NCBI GenBank assembly: GCA_046590705.1
Contig: JBKJUK010000375.1
Coordinates: 1-32,008 of the forward strand
DNA: 32,008 bases
Direction of reading: 5' to 3'
Source of the DNA: JBKJUK01 sp046590705
Lineage (GTDB): Bacteria; Acidobacteriota; Thermoanaerobaculia; Gp7-AA8
Part shown: piece after piece, positions 9,134 to 17,693 of the stretch
Position numbering within the stretch: position 1 is the stretch's first letter
How the letters are laid out: each line of letters begins with the position of its first letter
The notes under the pieces: generated by a model
What the model saw: the letters and a program-made list of their open reading frames with translations, nothing else
Told to the model about the DNA's origin: nothing
The model's database searches: none
Made by a program: the position numbers and the translations under genes

Positions 9134-11385
9134 GAATGGGCCTCGCCGATCAGATCTGCCACGGCGTGAATGAGACTTTCATCCTGGAAGCTTCCCTTAC
9201 TGAGGTAGTAATCGGCTCCCGCGTCCAGACCTCGCCGTCGATCCTCCTCGCGATCCTTGTACGAAACGATCATCACCGGAATCGCATTCAGCCGGGCGTC
9301 CGCCTTGAGTCGGGTGACCAGCTCGATACCGTCCAGCCGGGGCATGTCGACGTCCGTGACAATGAGATCGTATCGGCCCGTTCGCGCTGCGTTCCATCCA
9401 TCCATGCCATCGACAGCGACTTCGACCTCATAGCCGCTTCGTTCCAGAAGCTTTCGTTCCAGTTCGCGCACGGTGAGAGAGTCATCGACTACGAGAATCC
9501 GCTTGCGCTCGGGCCCACTGGCAGTCGAGGTTCCGCCGACCTGCAGCAGTCGCCCGCCAGAAATCAGGTTCTCTATCGTATTCAGTATGTCGTCCACGTC
9601 GATGATGAGCGCCGGGGAGCCATCTTCCATCATGGCAGCGGCGCTGATGTCCTGCACCTTCCCGAAGTGAGGATCAAGAGTGCGGACCACAAGCTCACTC
9701 TCGGAGAGAAAGCGATCGACGACCAGTCCGAAGCGACGTTCCCCATCGCCAATCACGAGCACGGAGAGTTCTTCTTCCTCGGCAACAGGCTCCAGTCCGA
9801 GCGCCTGATGCGCGGCCACGAGGCCGATCTGCTGGTGGCGATACGGAATGTGTTGCCGGCCCTGGACGGAAGCAACGTCTGACCGGGTGACACGAAGAGC
9901 GCTTGTCACCCGCGAGAGCGGGAAGGCGTACGGTTCGCCACCGATGTTCACCAGAATGACCCGAAGCACAGAGAGCGTCAGCGGGAGTTGCAGATGAAAT
10001 TCCGTTCCGCTGCCGCGCCCCGTGGTCATGCGGATCGATCCGCCGACTTCCTTCAGCATGGTTTTGACGACGTCGAGACCGACGCCGCGGCCGGAAATTT
10101 CGGTGACCGACTTCTTCAGGGTGAACGAGGGAAGGAAAAGAAATTCCAAAAGCTCAGGGTCGCTGAGTCGGGAGGCCGCTTCGGCGCTGACCATTCCGCG
10201 TGTGACGACCGCGTCTCGAATGGCCTCGGTGTCGACTCCTTTGCCATCGTCGGCCACGGTGATCAGCAGCGTGCCTGCGCTGTGCCGTGCTCCGACGCGC
10301 AACAGGCCCGCCGGCGGTTTCCCGGTCGCGCGCCGCTCCTCGGGGGTCTCGAGGCCATGATCAATCGCGTTGCGGAGCAGGTGGCCGAGCGGCGCATCCA
10401 GTTTTTCGAGGATGTCGCGATCGACGGCAGTCGACTCACCAACGACTTCGAAATTGACCTCCTTGCCCACCGTGCGCGCGATGTCGCGAACCATTCGCGG
10501 GAAACCGTCGGATCGGTCGCCAAACGGCCGCATTCGCGACTCGAGGACTTCCTCGTACAGACGATTCGAGACGTTTGTCGCGTCGCGTTCGAAGCGCTGA
10601 AATGCTTCGAGCCGTTCGGCTAGGGTTTCGCGGGTCTCACGCTCGACCTCGCGCAATTCAGCGACCAGCCCTGCCGTCAGTGCGGCGTCAGTGTTCTGCA
10701 TGAAATCTTCATGAAGCTGCGCGACCACATTGGTGAGGCGTTCCTGTTTTCTTTTCAAGTCCAGCAGCTCGCCGGAAAACGTCTCCAGCCATTTCGATCG
10801 CACCAGCCCTTCTCCGGCAAACCCGAGGAGTCGGTTGAGATTGGCGGCGCGGACGCGGACGGTGCGGTCAGCCTCGCCACGAGGCTCGGCCTGCGTAGTG
10901 GCAGCTCGATCGACGGAGACTGGCGGGGGGGTTTCTGATGGAACTTCCGTTGGAACTTCCGCTGGAACTTCCGGTTCATCCGCAGAAGACAGCGATGCCA
11001 TGAATGCATCGAGGTCGAGTCGATGTGACGTTTCCCAGGAGTCGACCTGGTCGTCCTCGAGTTTCGCAATGACAGCAAAAAGGTCGAGACCGCGCAGCAG
11101 CGCGTCGACCTTTCCTGCGGTGAGATTCGATCGCTCCCGCTGAACGGTGACTACGCAGTCCTCCATGGCGTGCGCGATCCGCACGCCGGCACTCCGTCCT
11201 GCAATGCGCGATGCGCCCTTCAGGGAATGACCGGCGCGCATGACTACATCGAGCCATTGCGAAGCGGCCGGATCTTTCTCCAGCGCGAGCAGCGCCTCGA
11301 TGGCCAGCGCTGATTGATTTTCGACCTCGATGCGGAACAGCTCCGTCAGCGAGAGATTGCTGAGGTCGCGCGAATCGCCCGGCAT
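9130..11385 (-). CDS. wspE-like: Hybrid CheA histidine kinase with C-terminal receiver, WspE-like
   Basis: A 751-residue central kinase of the array. Domains in order: HPt with phospho-His53 (AGHSLKG), no P2 domain, a Pro/Glu linker with EVPx repeats (about 139-150), a P3 dimerisation region (about 175-300), and a HATPase domain with the N box Asn339 (LLRNAIDHG), the G1 box DDGKG (379-383) and the G2 box GRGVGLD (432-438). Then come a CheW-like domain (about 465-600) and a receiver with Asp678 (IVTDVDMP). The CheA-REC fusion without P2 is the WspE layout. It should phosphorylate the CheB protein and the divergently encoded REC-cyclase. The ATG at 11385 shares one base with the stop of the CheW gene upstream (TGATG), and the 3' end overlaps cheB by 4 nt. 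Confidence 0.96.
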   Translation of the reverse strand: MPGDSRDLSNLSLTELFRIEVENQSALAIEALLALEKDPAASQWLDVVMRAGHSLKGASRIAGRSAGVRIAHAMEDCVVTVQRERSNLTAGKVDALLRGLDLFAVIAKLEDDQVDSWETSHRLDLDAFMASLSSADEPEVPAEVPTEVPSETPPPVSVDRAATTQAEPRGEADRTVRVRAANLNRLLGFAGEGLVRSKWLETFSGELLDLKRKQERLTNVVAQLHEDFMQNTDAALTAGLVAELREVERETRETLAERLEAFQRFERDATNVSNRLYEEVLESRMRPFGDRSDGFPRMVRDIARTVGKEVNFEVVGESTAVDRDILEKLDAPLGHLLRNAIDHGLETPEERRATGKPPAGLLRVGARHSAGTLLITVADDGKGVDTEAIRDAVVTRGMVSAEAASRLSDPELLEFLFLPSFTLKKSVTEISGRGVGLDVVKTMLKEVGGSIRMTTGRGSGTEFHLQLPLTLSVLRVILVNIGGEPYAFPLSRVTSALRVTRSDVASVQGRQHIPYRHQQIGLVAAHQALGLEPVAEEEELSVLVIGDGERRFGLVVDRFLSESELVVRTLDPHFGKVQDISAAAMMEDGSPALIIDVDDILNTIENLISGGRLLQVGGTSTASGPERKRILVVDDSLTVRELERKLLERSGYEVEVAVDGMDGWNAARTGRYDLIVTDVDMPRLDGIELVTRLKADARLNAIPVMIVSYKDREEDRRRGLDAGADYYLSKGSFQDESLIHAVADLIGEAHS
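10939..10973. repeat. Three tandem 12-bp units in the CheA linker
   Basis: TGGAACTTCCG recurs three times with a 12-bp period. In frame it encodes EVPx repeats in the linker after the HPt domain. The repeat is likely to vary in copy number and so could change linker length. Confidence 0.7.
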
Positions 11386-11927
11386 CAGGTCAGTCCTTTG
11401 GCGATGCTGTAGAAAAGAAGCTCATCGTCGAGCAGTCCGGCCCTGGTCTCGTTCCACGGGAGAAGGCCCCGTACGTACGCGCCGGAATCGACCGTTGCCG
11501 GAACCGGCATCACTTGCGCGGGATCGTAGTGGCGGACGGCGCTCACTTCGTCACTGAGACAAGCAACACGAAGCGCCCCTCGCCGTATGACGATCACGCG
11601 TTCGGTTGACGAGGCGGCGGGTGCAGTCGTCACTCCCAGCAACACCCGGAGCGAGATGCAGGGGAGGAGCTCCCCGCGGATATTAATGATGCCCAACACC
11701 ATTCCCCGCCGATGCGGGACGGTATGGCGGTGACTGACTTCGGCGACCTGGTCGAAGATGGCCGTCGGAAGAGCGAACCACTCAGTGCCCACGCGGAAGA
11801 GCAGCGCGGATTCAGAGCGCACCGCTTCCTCCTGCAGCGGAGAGGCGACCCGGACGGCCGCTTCTCGTAATTCCCTGGTGGTCAACTCGCGGTCGAGCAA
11901 CCCGCCAGCGCTTAAGTCGTCGTTCAT
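11385..11927 (-). CDS. wspD-like: CheW-type coupling protein, WspD-like
   Basis: A 180-residue scaffold protein that joins the receptor to the CheA kinase in the cytoplasm. The CheW domain covers about residues 38-175 (LLFRVGTEWFALP, then GIINIRGELLPCISL, both typical CheW strands). About 37 extra residues at the N-terminus make it the longer of the two CheW proteins here, matching the difference between WspD and WspB. The ATG at 11927 overlaps the stop of the CheR gene (ATGA), and the stop overlaps the CheA start by one base. No enzymatic residues are expected. Confidence 0.93.
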   Translation of the reverse strand: MNDDLSAGGLLDRELTTRELREAAVRVASPLQEEAVRSESALLFRVGTEWFALPTAIFDQVAEVSHRHTVPHRRGMVLGIINIRGELLPCISLRVLLGVTTAPAASSTERVIVIRRGALRVACLSDEVSAVRHYDPAQVMPVPATVDSGAYVRGLLPWNETRAGLLDDELLFYSIAKGLT

Positions 11928-13114
11928 GATGAATGCTTCCGTTGCTGCTCGGCGCGTCGCGCTCGATCGAACAATTGTGTGGCTGCGGTCACATCGCCGC
12001 GTTTCTCGGCCAGCAGCGCGTAGTGGACCAGCGCCTCGAGATGATCTGGCTGCAGATACAAAGCCTTGCGGTACGCGTCGGCCGCTCGTGCATCGTCGCG
12101 CTCGCCCTCCGCAATGATGCCGAGAAGGTAATGGACTGCTGCGGAATCTGGAGTTCGCCGGAGAATGGATTCAGAGATGGCGCGAGCTCGGGCAAGCTGA
12201 CCGCTGTCCGCAAGACGTTCCGCATCTCGAAGTGTGTTGTTTTCGATGGCCTTCGCCGGGCGTTCGCCTGGTGGGCGGCGGGAAGCATCGCCACGCACCA
12301 GTTTTGGTTTTGGAGCTACCACGCTGATAGGAGCACGCAGCGGCGCCTCAACACGCTTCTGCAGGGCGAACGACAGAGCGTGCCGAACGGGCGTGAAACC
12401 GTTGATCGCCGCGAGCGTTGTCTCGGCGGGCCCGACAAACAGAAGTCCGTCGGGTTGCAGCAGACGGTGAAGAGTTGCCAGAATTTTCTGCTGCGCGGCG
12501 GTATCGCAGTAGATGAGCAGATTGCGGCAGAAGATTACGTCATACAAATGCTGGAGATCGGGCTGCAGCAGATTGCCCTCTGCAAAATGTACGGTCGAGC
12601 GCAGGTCGTCACGAAGGATCCATGACGATCCCGCCGGCTCGAAATGACGCTCGCGGAAACGCAGATCGTCGCCGCGAAACGAATTTTTGCCATAGCGGCC
12701 GACTCTGGCCACCGCGAGTGCTCTGCCGCTGACGTCGATGGCATCGATGGTGAAGCGAGCCGGGGGAAGACCGGCCTCGAGCAGCGCCATGGCGATCGAA
12801 TATGGCTCTTCGCCGGTCGAGCACGGCGCACTGAGAACATGAAGAGGTCCGCGGCGGGGTACCACCAGATCTGCTAGTACGATAAACGCCTCGCGGTCTC
12901 GAAAAAACCATGTCTCTGCGACCACCACGTTCTCGATCAGCTCATGGAGTTCACCTTCCGACGAGGCGATGAGATCCGCGTACGCGAGTTCGTTCCGGAT
13001 CTTCAGTGAGCCCATCCGTTGCTCGACCGCCCGCGCGAGGGCAGCCGGTCCGATCGACTGTGCGTCGAGCCCGATCGCATCGCGAAGCTGCTCGGCGATG
13101 GTCGTTGCCGTCAC
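11924..13114 (-). CDS. wspC-like: CheR-type receptor methyltransferase with TPR tail, WspC-like
   Basis: A 396-residue SAM-dependent methyltransferase that methylates glutamates on the receptor. The helical CheR N-domain (about 1-75) is followed by the SAM-binding domain with the signature SAPCSTGEEPYS (95-106), an acidic strand DAIDVSG (124-130) and FCRNLLIYC (195-203). After a basic, Pro-rich linker (about 255-290) come TPR helices (about 295-388). A CheR-TPR fusion is characteristic of WspC. The start is GTG at 13114, sharing GTGA with the upstream CheW stop; it overlaps the downstream CheW gene by 4 nt. Together with the CheB-like protein it forms the adaptation pair of the array. Confidence 0.95.
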   Translation of the reverse strand: MTATTIAEQLRDAIGLDAQSIGPAALARAVEQRMGSLKIRNELAYADLIASSEGELHELIENVVVAETWFFRDREAFIVLADLVVPRRGPLHVLSAPCSTGEEPYSIAMALLEAGLPPARFTIDAIDVSGRALAVARVGRYGKNSFRGDDLRFRERHFEPAGSSWILRDDLRSTVHFAEGNLLQPDLQHLYDVIFCRNLLIYCDTAAQQKILATLHRLLQPDGLLFVGPAETTLAAINGFTPVRHALSFALQKRVEAPLRAPISVVAPKPKLVRGDASRRPPGERPAKAIENNTLRDAERLADSGQLARARAISESILRRTPDSAAVHYLLGIIAEGERDDARAADAYRKALYLQPDHLEALVHYALLAEKRGDVTAATQLFDRARRAEQQRKHSS

Positions 13115-13554
13115 GCGCTCTCCGCGCGGCGGAGCCGCTCGCGCACTGCGGGCGGCATCAGTTCGTCGAGATCGACGTTTTGAATGAGCCCCTGTTGATC
13201 TCTCGTGATCCTGCCAAAGTAGGGGGCTTCAGGCACATTGACGCGAGAGGAAACAAAGTCCGTTTCGGACTTGTGAATGGTCTTCGACGCATGCTCCAGT
13301 AGCACCGCGACAAGATCGGTGCCGTACCGGACGACCGCAATACGAGTGCTCATCATGCGCTGCGACGGCTTGCCGGTTGCCAGCAACGACAGATCGACCA
13401 GAGGAACAATCGTTCCGTGGTAATCGATGACGCCTACGACCCCTCGTTCGGACTGGGGGATAGTCCGCCAAGCGATGAGAGGCAGTAACTCCACGATATG
13501 TGATGTTTCAAGGCAGTAGGTATCGTCACCAAGCTGGAAGAGAAGCAGGAGCAT
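13111..13554 (-). CDS. wspB-like: CheW-type coupling protein, WspB-like
   Basis: A 147-residue, single-domain CheW scaffold (LLLLFQLGDDTYCLE, then GVIDYHGTIVPLVDL). It is compact, with no N-terminal extension, as expected for WspB. The ATG at 13554 lies 3 nt after the stop of the receptor gene, and its stop shares GTGA with the CheR start. It probably couples the receptor to the CheA hybrid alongside the longer CheW; the two are not near-identical, so they may take different places in the array. Confidence 0.92.
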   Translation of the reverse strand: MLLLLFQLGDDTYCLETSHIVELLPLIAWRTIPQSERGVVGVIDYHGTIVPLVDLSLLATGKPSQRMMSTRIAVVRYGTDLVAVLLEHASKTIHKSETDFVSSRVNVPEAPYFGRITRDQQGLIQNVDLDELMPPAVRERLRRAESA

Positions 13555-13557
13555 CAG

Positions 13558-15183
13558 CTAAGCCCGCAGAGTGAAGCGGGAAACTCCGGTCTGCAGGATC
13601 CGGGTCACGCCGCTGAGCTGTTCGATGGCAACGTTCGACTGCCGCAAAGAGTCGACAGTCTGTTGTGCCGCCTCCGTCAGCTGCGATAGCGATTCGCTGA
13701 TCTGCTGCGCGGCGACCGATTGCGCCTCCATTCCCTCGTTCACGGATTCGAAAGTCGGCGCCAGGGTCTGCACCTGGTCGATAATTTCTCCCAGCTCGCC
13801 ACTCACCTGACGCACCACCTCCACGCCGCGCCGAACCTCTTCGGAAAACTTGTCCATTCCCATCACGCCGGCGGACACCGCCGACTGCATCTGCTTGATC
13901 ATTTGCTCAATGTCGTGCGTGGCTGCAGCGGTCTGATCGGCGAGACGACGGATCTCGGTGGCGACGACTGAAAACCCCCGTCCGTACTCTCCTGCCTTCT
14001 CGGCCTCGATGGCAGCGTTGAGAGAAAGGAGATTGGTCTGATCTGCAACCTTGGAGATGGTGGTGATGACCGAAGAGATGTTGCCGGCTTTCTCGTTGAG
14101 CACGGCGAGTTTCGCACTGATGGCCGTCGAGGCAGTCGTGATCGCCCCGATCGTTTGCTCCATCCGCGCCAGGCCGGCCTGTCCGCTTCCCGCGACGGCC
14201 GCCGTCTTCTCGGCTACGTTGGTGACATTGTTCATGGTCCGCGACAGCTCTTTCGACGTTGCCGAGATCTCGCGAGAGGTGGCGCCGATCTCCGCGGTCG
14301 TCGCGGCGATCTCGTTGGCAGTGGACTGCTGTTCGCGAGAGGTGGCCGCGATCTCCGTCGCCGAGGTATTGACCTGGATTCCTGTTTTCTGAATGTCGCC
14401 GATCAGTGAAATGAGATCGTCGGTGAAGCGGTTCAGGCCCTCGCCGATCGTGCGGAATTCGTCTTTTCGGCTGGTGTCGACACGTTTGGAAAGGTCGCCT
14501 CGGCGCATCACCTCGATGGATTCGAGAAGCGTGGACAGCGGGCGATTGATCGCGTTGTTGACCGCGTTGATCAGTACGATCCCGCTGACGATGGCGATCA
14601 GTAGCGCCAGTGCGGGAGCGAAGAGCAAAGCCTTCTTTGTGGTGTGAACGGCATGAAGCGCTTCACGCGCTTCGCTTTCGCCGATCTGATGGTTGTAGGC
14701 GACTTCCTTTTCGATCGAGTCCCACAATTGCTGCGCAGCCGCGTCGAAGGTTCCGTTGAGAGCGGGCGTGCGCCCGGCGGCCTCCACGTTCCGAATGGTT
14801 TGATCCGTGCTGCGGTACGTCTGCAGAGCAGCCTTGAGCGTCGCGAACAGCCGACGGTCCTCGTCGTTGAGAATCGCTCCCTCATATTTGAGGAGTGCTC
14901 CGTCGATCGAGGCGGCGTTGGCCTGAATCGAAGCATCGAGTCCTCGTTGCTGATTTGGATCGTTCGAAGCGAGACGTTTCATCGTCAGCGTGTACGCCGC
15001 CCGTGCCGACGACGACACTTCCGCCATGGTAGCGAGTCCGGGCAGAGAGTCATTTGCGATGTCGCGCACTTCCTTCTCTACTGCGTTTAGATGCTGTGTA
15101 GCGAACACCGCCAGTGCCAGGATCACGACCGCCACCATGGTGAATGCCGCGATGATGCGGCCTTTGATCGTCCAATCTCTCAT
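13558..15183 (-). CDS. wspA-like: Methyl-accepting membrane receptor, WspA-like
   Basis: A 541-residue chemoreceptor. TM1 is at about 10-30 and TM2 at about 185-206, enclosing a roughly 150-residue all-helical periplasmic domain of the four-helix-bundle type. A HAMP domain follows (about 207-260), then a long coiled-coil signalling domain. The hairpin tip lies in the conserved block around residues 378-418 (NLLSLNAAIEAEKAGEYGRG). WspA of Pseudomonas has the same topology and is linked to surface or envelope-stress sensing; the stimulus here is unknown. The ATG at 15183 overlaps the stop of the cyclic-nucleotide-binding protein gene (ATGA), so the receptor is translated in the same operon as that putative effector. 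Confidence 0.95.
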   Translation of the reverse strand: MRDWTIKGRIIAAFTMVAVVILALAVFATQHLNAVEKEVRDIANDSLPGLATMAEVSSSARAAYTLTMKRLASNDPNQQRGLDASIQANAASIDGALLKYEGAILNDEDRRLFATLKAALQTYRSTDQTIRNVEAAGRTPALNGTFDAAAQQLWDSIEKEVAYNHQIGESEAREALHAVHTTKKALLFAPALALLIAIVSGIVLINAVNNAINRPLSTLLESIEVMRRGDLSKRVDTSRKDEFRTIGEGLNRFTDDLISLIGDIQKTGIQVNTSATEIAATSREQQSTANEIAATTAEIGATSREISATSKELSRTMNNVTNVAEKTAAVAGSGQAGLARMEQTIGAITTASTAISAKLAVLNEKAGNISSVITTISKVADQTNLLSLNAAIEAEKAGEYGRGFSVVATEIRRLADQTAAATHDIEQMIKQMQSAVSAGVMGMDKFSEEVRRGVEVVRQVSGELGEIIDQVQTLAPTFESVNEGMEAQSVAAQQISESLSQLTEAAQQTVDSLRQSNVAIEQLSGVTRILQTGVSRFTLRA

Positions 15184-16100
15184 TCCGACTCCTCTGTGCC
15201 CTTGCGCGCCCGTATTTCCTCGGGACTATTCAAACGCTGTCCTGAGAACTGATCGAGGATGTTCAGTATGTTGGGATGGGTTGCGGCGATTTTATCCACC
15301 GTTTGCTTGTCGAGCACCAGAAGTTCCGTAGGGGCCGCCGCAGTTACCGTAGCCGTCCGCGGTTCTCCGGTGAGCAGTGAAATCTCTCCGAAAAAGTCGC
15401 CATCCATGAGGTCCCGCACCTTGGTATGTCGACCTTCGCCACTCTTGACGAATGCCTTGACGCGTCCTGTGGTGACGATGAAGAGCCGTGCGTCACGGTC
15501 GCCTTCCGCGAAGATGATGTCGCCAGGCGCGAACGACACAAGAGTCAGGCCCCGCATCAGCGACATCAGTTCCGCTTCCGTGAAACTCTCGAACAGCGGA
15601 GTCGTCAAGGTTGCCGGTCTCCGACTGGTAGGTGCGGATTCGATCTCCTCCCCTGAGTCGCTTCCGACGTCCGGTGTGACGTCGGAGAGCGCGGGCGAAG
15701 GCTGCGAAAGGTCCTTGAATTCCACGGGAGCGCGCGACGAAGTACGTCTGCGCCAGAGTTCGTTATCCTCTTGCTCTTTCTTCGGAATGATGGTCGCGAG
15801 TTTCTCGTAGACATCAGTCCGTCCCGGGTCCAGACGTTCCATCTTCTTCAGAATGGCAATCGCTTTCGCGGCGAAGCCTTCCGTGGCGAAGTCGTCCGCG
15901 AGTTGGTGGAGAATCCGGAACGCTTCGTCGCGCTCGCCACTCCCGACCAGCGCGTCGGCCAGCATCTGGCGAAGGTATACGTTCGCACCGTCGCGCTGAA
16001 GTTGTGCGCGGACGCTTGCGATGGCGCGCCCGTATGCCTTTTGCGCCATGAGACGACTGACATCCTCGCCTTTTGAGCCAACCAACCAGCTAACGGGCAT
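15180..16100 (-). CDS. TPR protein with C-terminal cyclic-nucleotide-binding domain
   Basis: A 306-residue cytoplasmic protein heading the Wsp-like operon. Residues about 10-105 form TPR-like helices, about 120-165 are a low-complexity Ser/Pro/Glu linker, and about 168-290 form a cNMP-binding domain. Its phosphate-binding cassette is complete (G234-D-F-F-G-E239 ... P-R248-T-A), with the Glu and Arg that contact ribose and phosphate. No helix-turn-helix or other output follows, so it is not a CRP-type transcription factor; it more likely acts through protein contacts via the TPRs. The ATG at 16100 has an AGGAGG site 5 nt upstream. The 3' end overlaps the receptor gene by 4 nt. Given the divergent nucleotidyl cyclase, I infer that it is the receptor of that cyclase's product. 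Pseudomonas wsp operons have no such gene, as far as I recall. Confidence 0.9.
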   Translation of the reverse strand: MPVSWLVGSKGEDVSRLMAQKAYGRAIASVRAQLQRDGANVYLRQMLADALVGSGERDEAFRILHQLADDFATEGFAAKAIAILKKMERLDPGRTDVYEKLATIIPKKEQEDNELWRRRTSSRAPVEFKDLSQPSPALSDVTPDVGSDSGEEIESAPTSRRPATLTTPLFESFTEAELMSLMRGLTLVSFAPGDIIFAEGDRDARLFIVTTGRVKAFVKSGEGRHTKVRDLMDGDFFGEISLLTGEPRTATVTAAAPTELLVLDKQTVDKIAATHPNILNILDQFSGQRLNSPEEIRARKGTEESE

Positions 16101-16181
16101 GTAGTCCTCCTGCTCTCCGTTCGGCGCTGCGGTCCCTGTCCGTGCATAGCCGCTCGTTTCCGAGTAGCATCATCCGACCAC
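16101..16181. promoter_or_regulatory. Divergent promoter region between the array operon and the REC-cyclase
   Basis: These 81 bp separate the starts of two divergent units and must hold both promoters unless these lie inside the genes. The AGGAGG site at about 16106-16111 (minus strand) serves the operon. I see no convincing -10/-35 pair in either direction and no good ribosome site for the plus-strand gene. Shared control is likely from the geometry. Confidence 0.5.
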
Positions 16182-17693
16182 ATGAGCAACGAGTCGTCAT
16201 CCTACGCCATAAGGACGCATCCGCCCAGTGTCCTGCTGATCGATGATCAAGCCATGGTCGGTGAGGCAGTTCGCAGGCTGTTGGCGGACGAAAAAGACAT
16301 CGCGTTCCACTACTGCTCCGACCCCAGAGCCGCCCTCGGAATAAGCGCCACAGTCAATCCGACAGTCATCCTGCAGGATCTGGTGATGCCACAAATGGAT
16401 GGCCTCGCGCTCGTGCGTCTCTTTCGTGCTTCTCCGCATACGCGTGACATTCCGCTCATCGTTCTGTCGACGGAGGAGAATCCCAAGGTCAAGGCCGAAG
16501 CATTTGCCTGTGGGGCCAATGACTACATCGTGAAGTTGCCGGACAAGCTCGAACTGATCGCCCGCATCCGTTACCACTCGCGCGCGTACATCAGCCTCCT
16601 CGAGCGCAACGAAGCCTTTGGGGCGCTGATCGAAAGTCAGAAGCAACTCGAAATCCGCAATCGCTTCATTCGCGAAACCTTCGGTCGCTATCTTTCGGAT
16701 GAAGTGGTCAGCAACCTACTCGAAACGCCGGAAGGTCTCAACCTCGGCGGCGAAAAGCGCGAGCTGACCGTGATGATGACGGACCTTCGTGGATTCACAT
16801 CTTTTTCCGAGACCTTGCCAGCAGAGGATGTCGTAGCACTGCTCAACAATTATCTCGAGGTGATGACCGGGATCATCGCCGAGTACGGAGGAACCATCAA
16901 CGAAATCATCGGCGACGGCATGCTGGTCCTTTTCGGTGCTCCTCTCGTGCGCGAGGACCACGCCGAACGCGCCGTGGCCTGTGCAGTTGCCATGCAACTC
17001 GGTATGGCGCAGGTCAATGAGCGCAGCCAGCAGCTCGGACTGCCCCCGGTGGCGATGGGCATCGGCGTGAATACCGGCGAAGCTGTAGTGGGAAACATCG
17101 GATCGCAGAAGCGCGCCAAATACACCGTGGTCGGCAGGAACGTGAACCTGGTATCGCGTATCGAGTCCTACACTGCGGGCGACCAGATCATGGTGTCGCA
17201 ATCGACAAGGGACGCTGTCTCTTCGATCGCCAGCATTCAGCGGGCGATGGAGGTAATGCCGAAGGGAGTGAAGGAGCCGATCTGGATTTACGAGCTTACT
17301 GGCATCGCTGGGGCCTACAACCTTCATCTTCCACAGAAACGCCTGTCCATCGAGCGGCTCACCCGTCCGATTCGCGTCCGCTATTCAATCCTCGACGAAA
17401 AGCAGGCTACCGACCGAGGCGGAGAAGGGATGGTAAGCGGCGCTTCCGAACAGGAGTTCAGGATTGAGGGTGCGGAGACGCTGCCTGAGTTCACGAATCT
17501 GAAAATTCAGATGCTCAGTGACGAAGGCACGTTTGTCGGAGGACCGATCTACGGAAAGGTGAGATCGAGGGAGGCGGAAACGCCGCTCACGACCATCGTG
17601 GTGAGGCTCACCGCGGTGCCTGCGGAATGCGCGCAGTTCGTCGCCTCGTTTCATACCACCATCGATACGACGAGGACTCCTACGTCCTCCTGA
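16182..17693 (+). CDS. WspR-type receiver fused to class III nucleotidyl cyclase and PilZ-like tail
   Basis: A 503-residue response regulator. The receiver (about 15-135) has Asp66 (ILQDLVMP) and strings I recall as typical of WspR: DDQAMVGEAVRR, GANDYIVKLPD, ARIRYHSR. A coiled linker (about 137-165) leads to a transducer-like segment (FGRYLSDEVV) and a class III cyclase (about 185-375). Metal-binding Asp201 (TDLRGFT) and Asp245 (IIGDG) and transition-state Asn322/Arg326 (NLVSR) are present. The usual adenine-selecting Lys is Glu241, and the partner site is Thr315 (KYTVVG). Residues about 394-490 resemble a degenerate PilZ domain. Pseudomonas WspR carries GGDEF instead. The gene is divergent from the array operon, so it is inferred to be its output, phosphorylated by the CheA hybrid and making cAMP or cGMP. 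Confidence 0.93.
   Translation: MSNESSSYAIRTHPPSVLLIDDQAMVGEAVRRLLADEKDIAFHYCSDPRAALGISATVNPTVILQDLVMPQMDGLALVRLFRASPHTRDIPLIVLSTEENPKVKAEAFACGANDYIVKLPDKLELIARIRYHSRAYISLLERNEAFGALIESQKQLEIRNRFIRETFGRYLSDEVVSNLLETPEGLNLGGEKRELTVMMTDLRGFTSFSETLPAEDVVALLNNYLEVMTGIIAEYGGTINEIIGDGMLVLFGAPLVREDHAERAVACAVAMQLGMAQVNERSQQLGLPPVAMGIGVNTGEAVVGNIGSQKRAKYTVVGRNVNLVSRIESYTAGDQIMVSQSTRDAVSSIASIQRAMEVMPKGVKEPIWIYELTGIAGAYNLHLPQKRLSIERLTRPIRVRYSILDEKQATDRGGEGMVSGASEQEFRIEGAETLPEFTNLKIQMLSDEGTFVGGPIYGKVRSREAETPLTTIVVRLTAVPAECAQFVASFHTTIDTTRTPTSS

Noticed and set aside
17672..17689. GAGGAC/GTCCTC stem at the end of the REC-cyclase gene
   Set aside because: It is inside the coding region, only 6 bp, and lacks a T tract.
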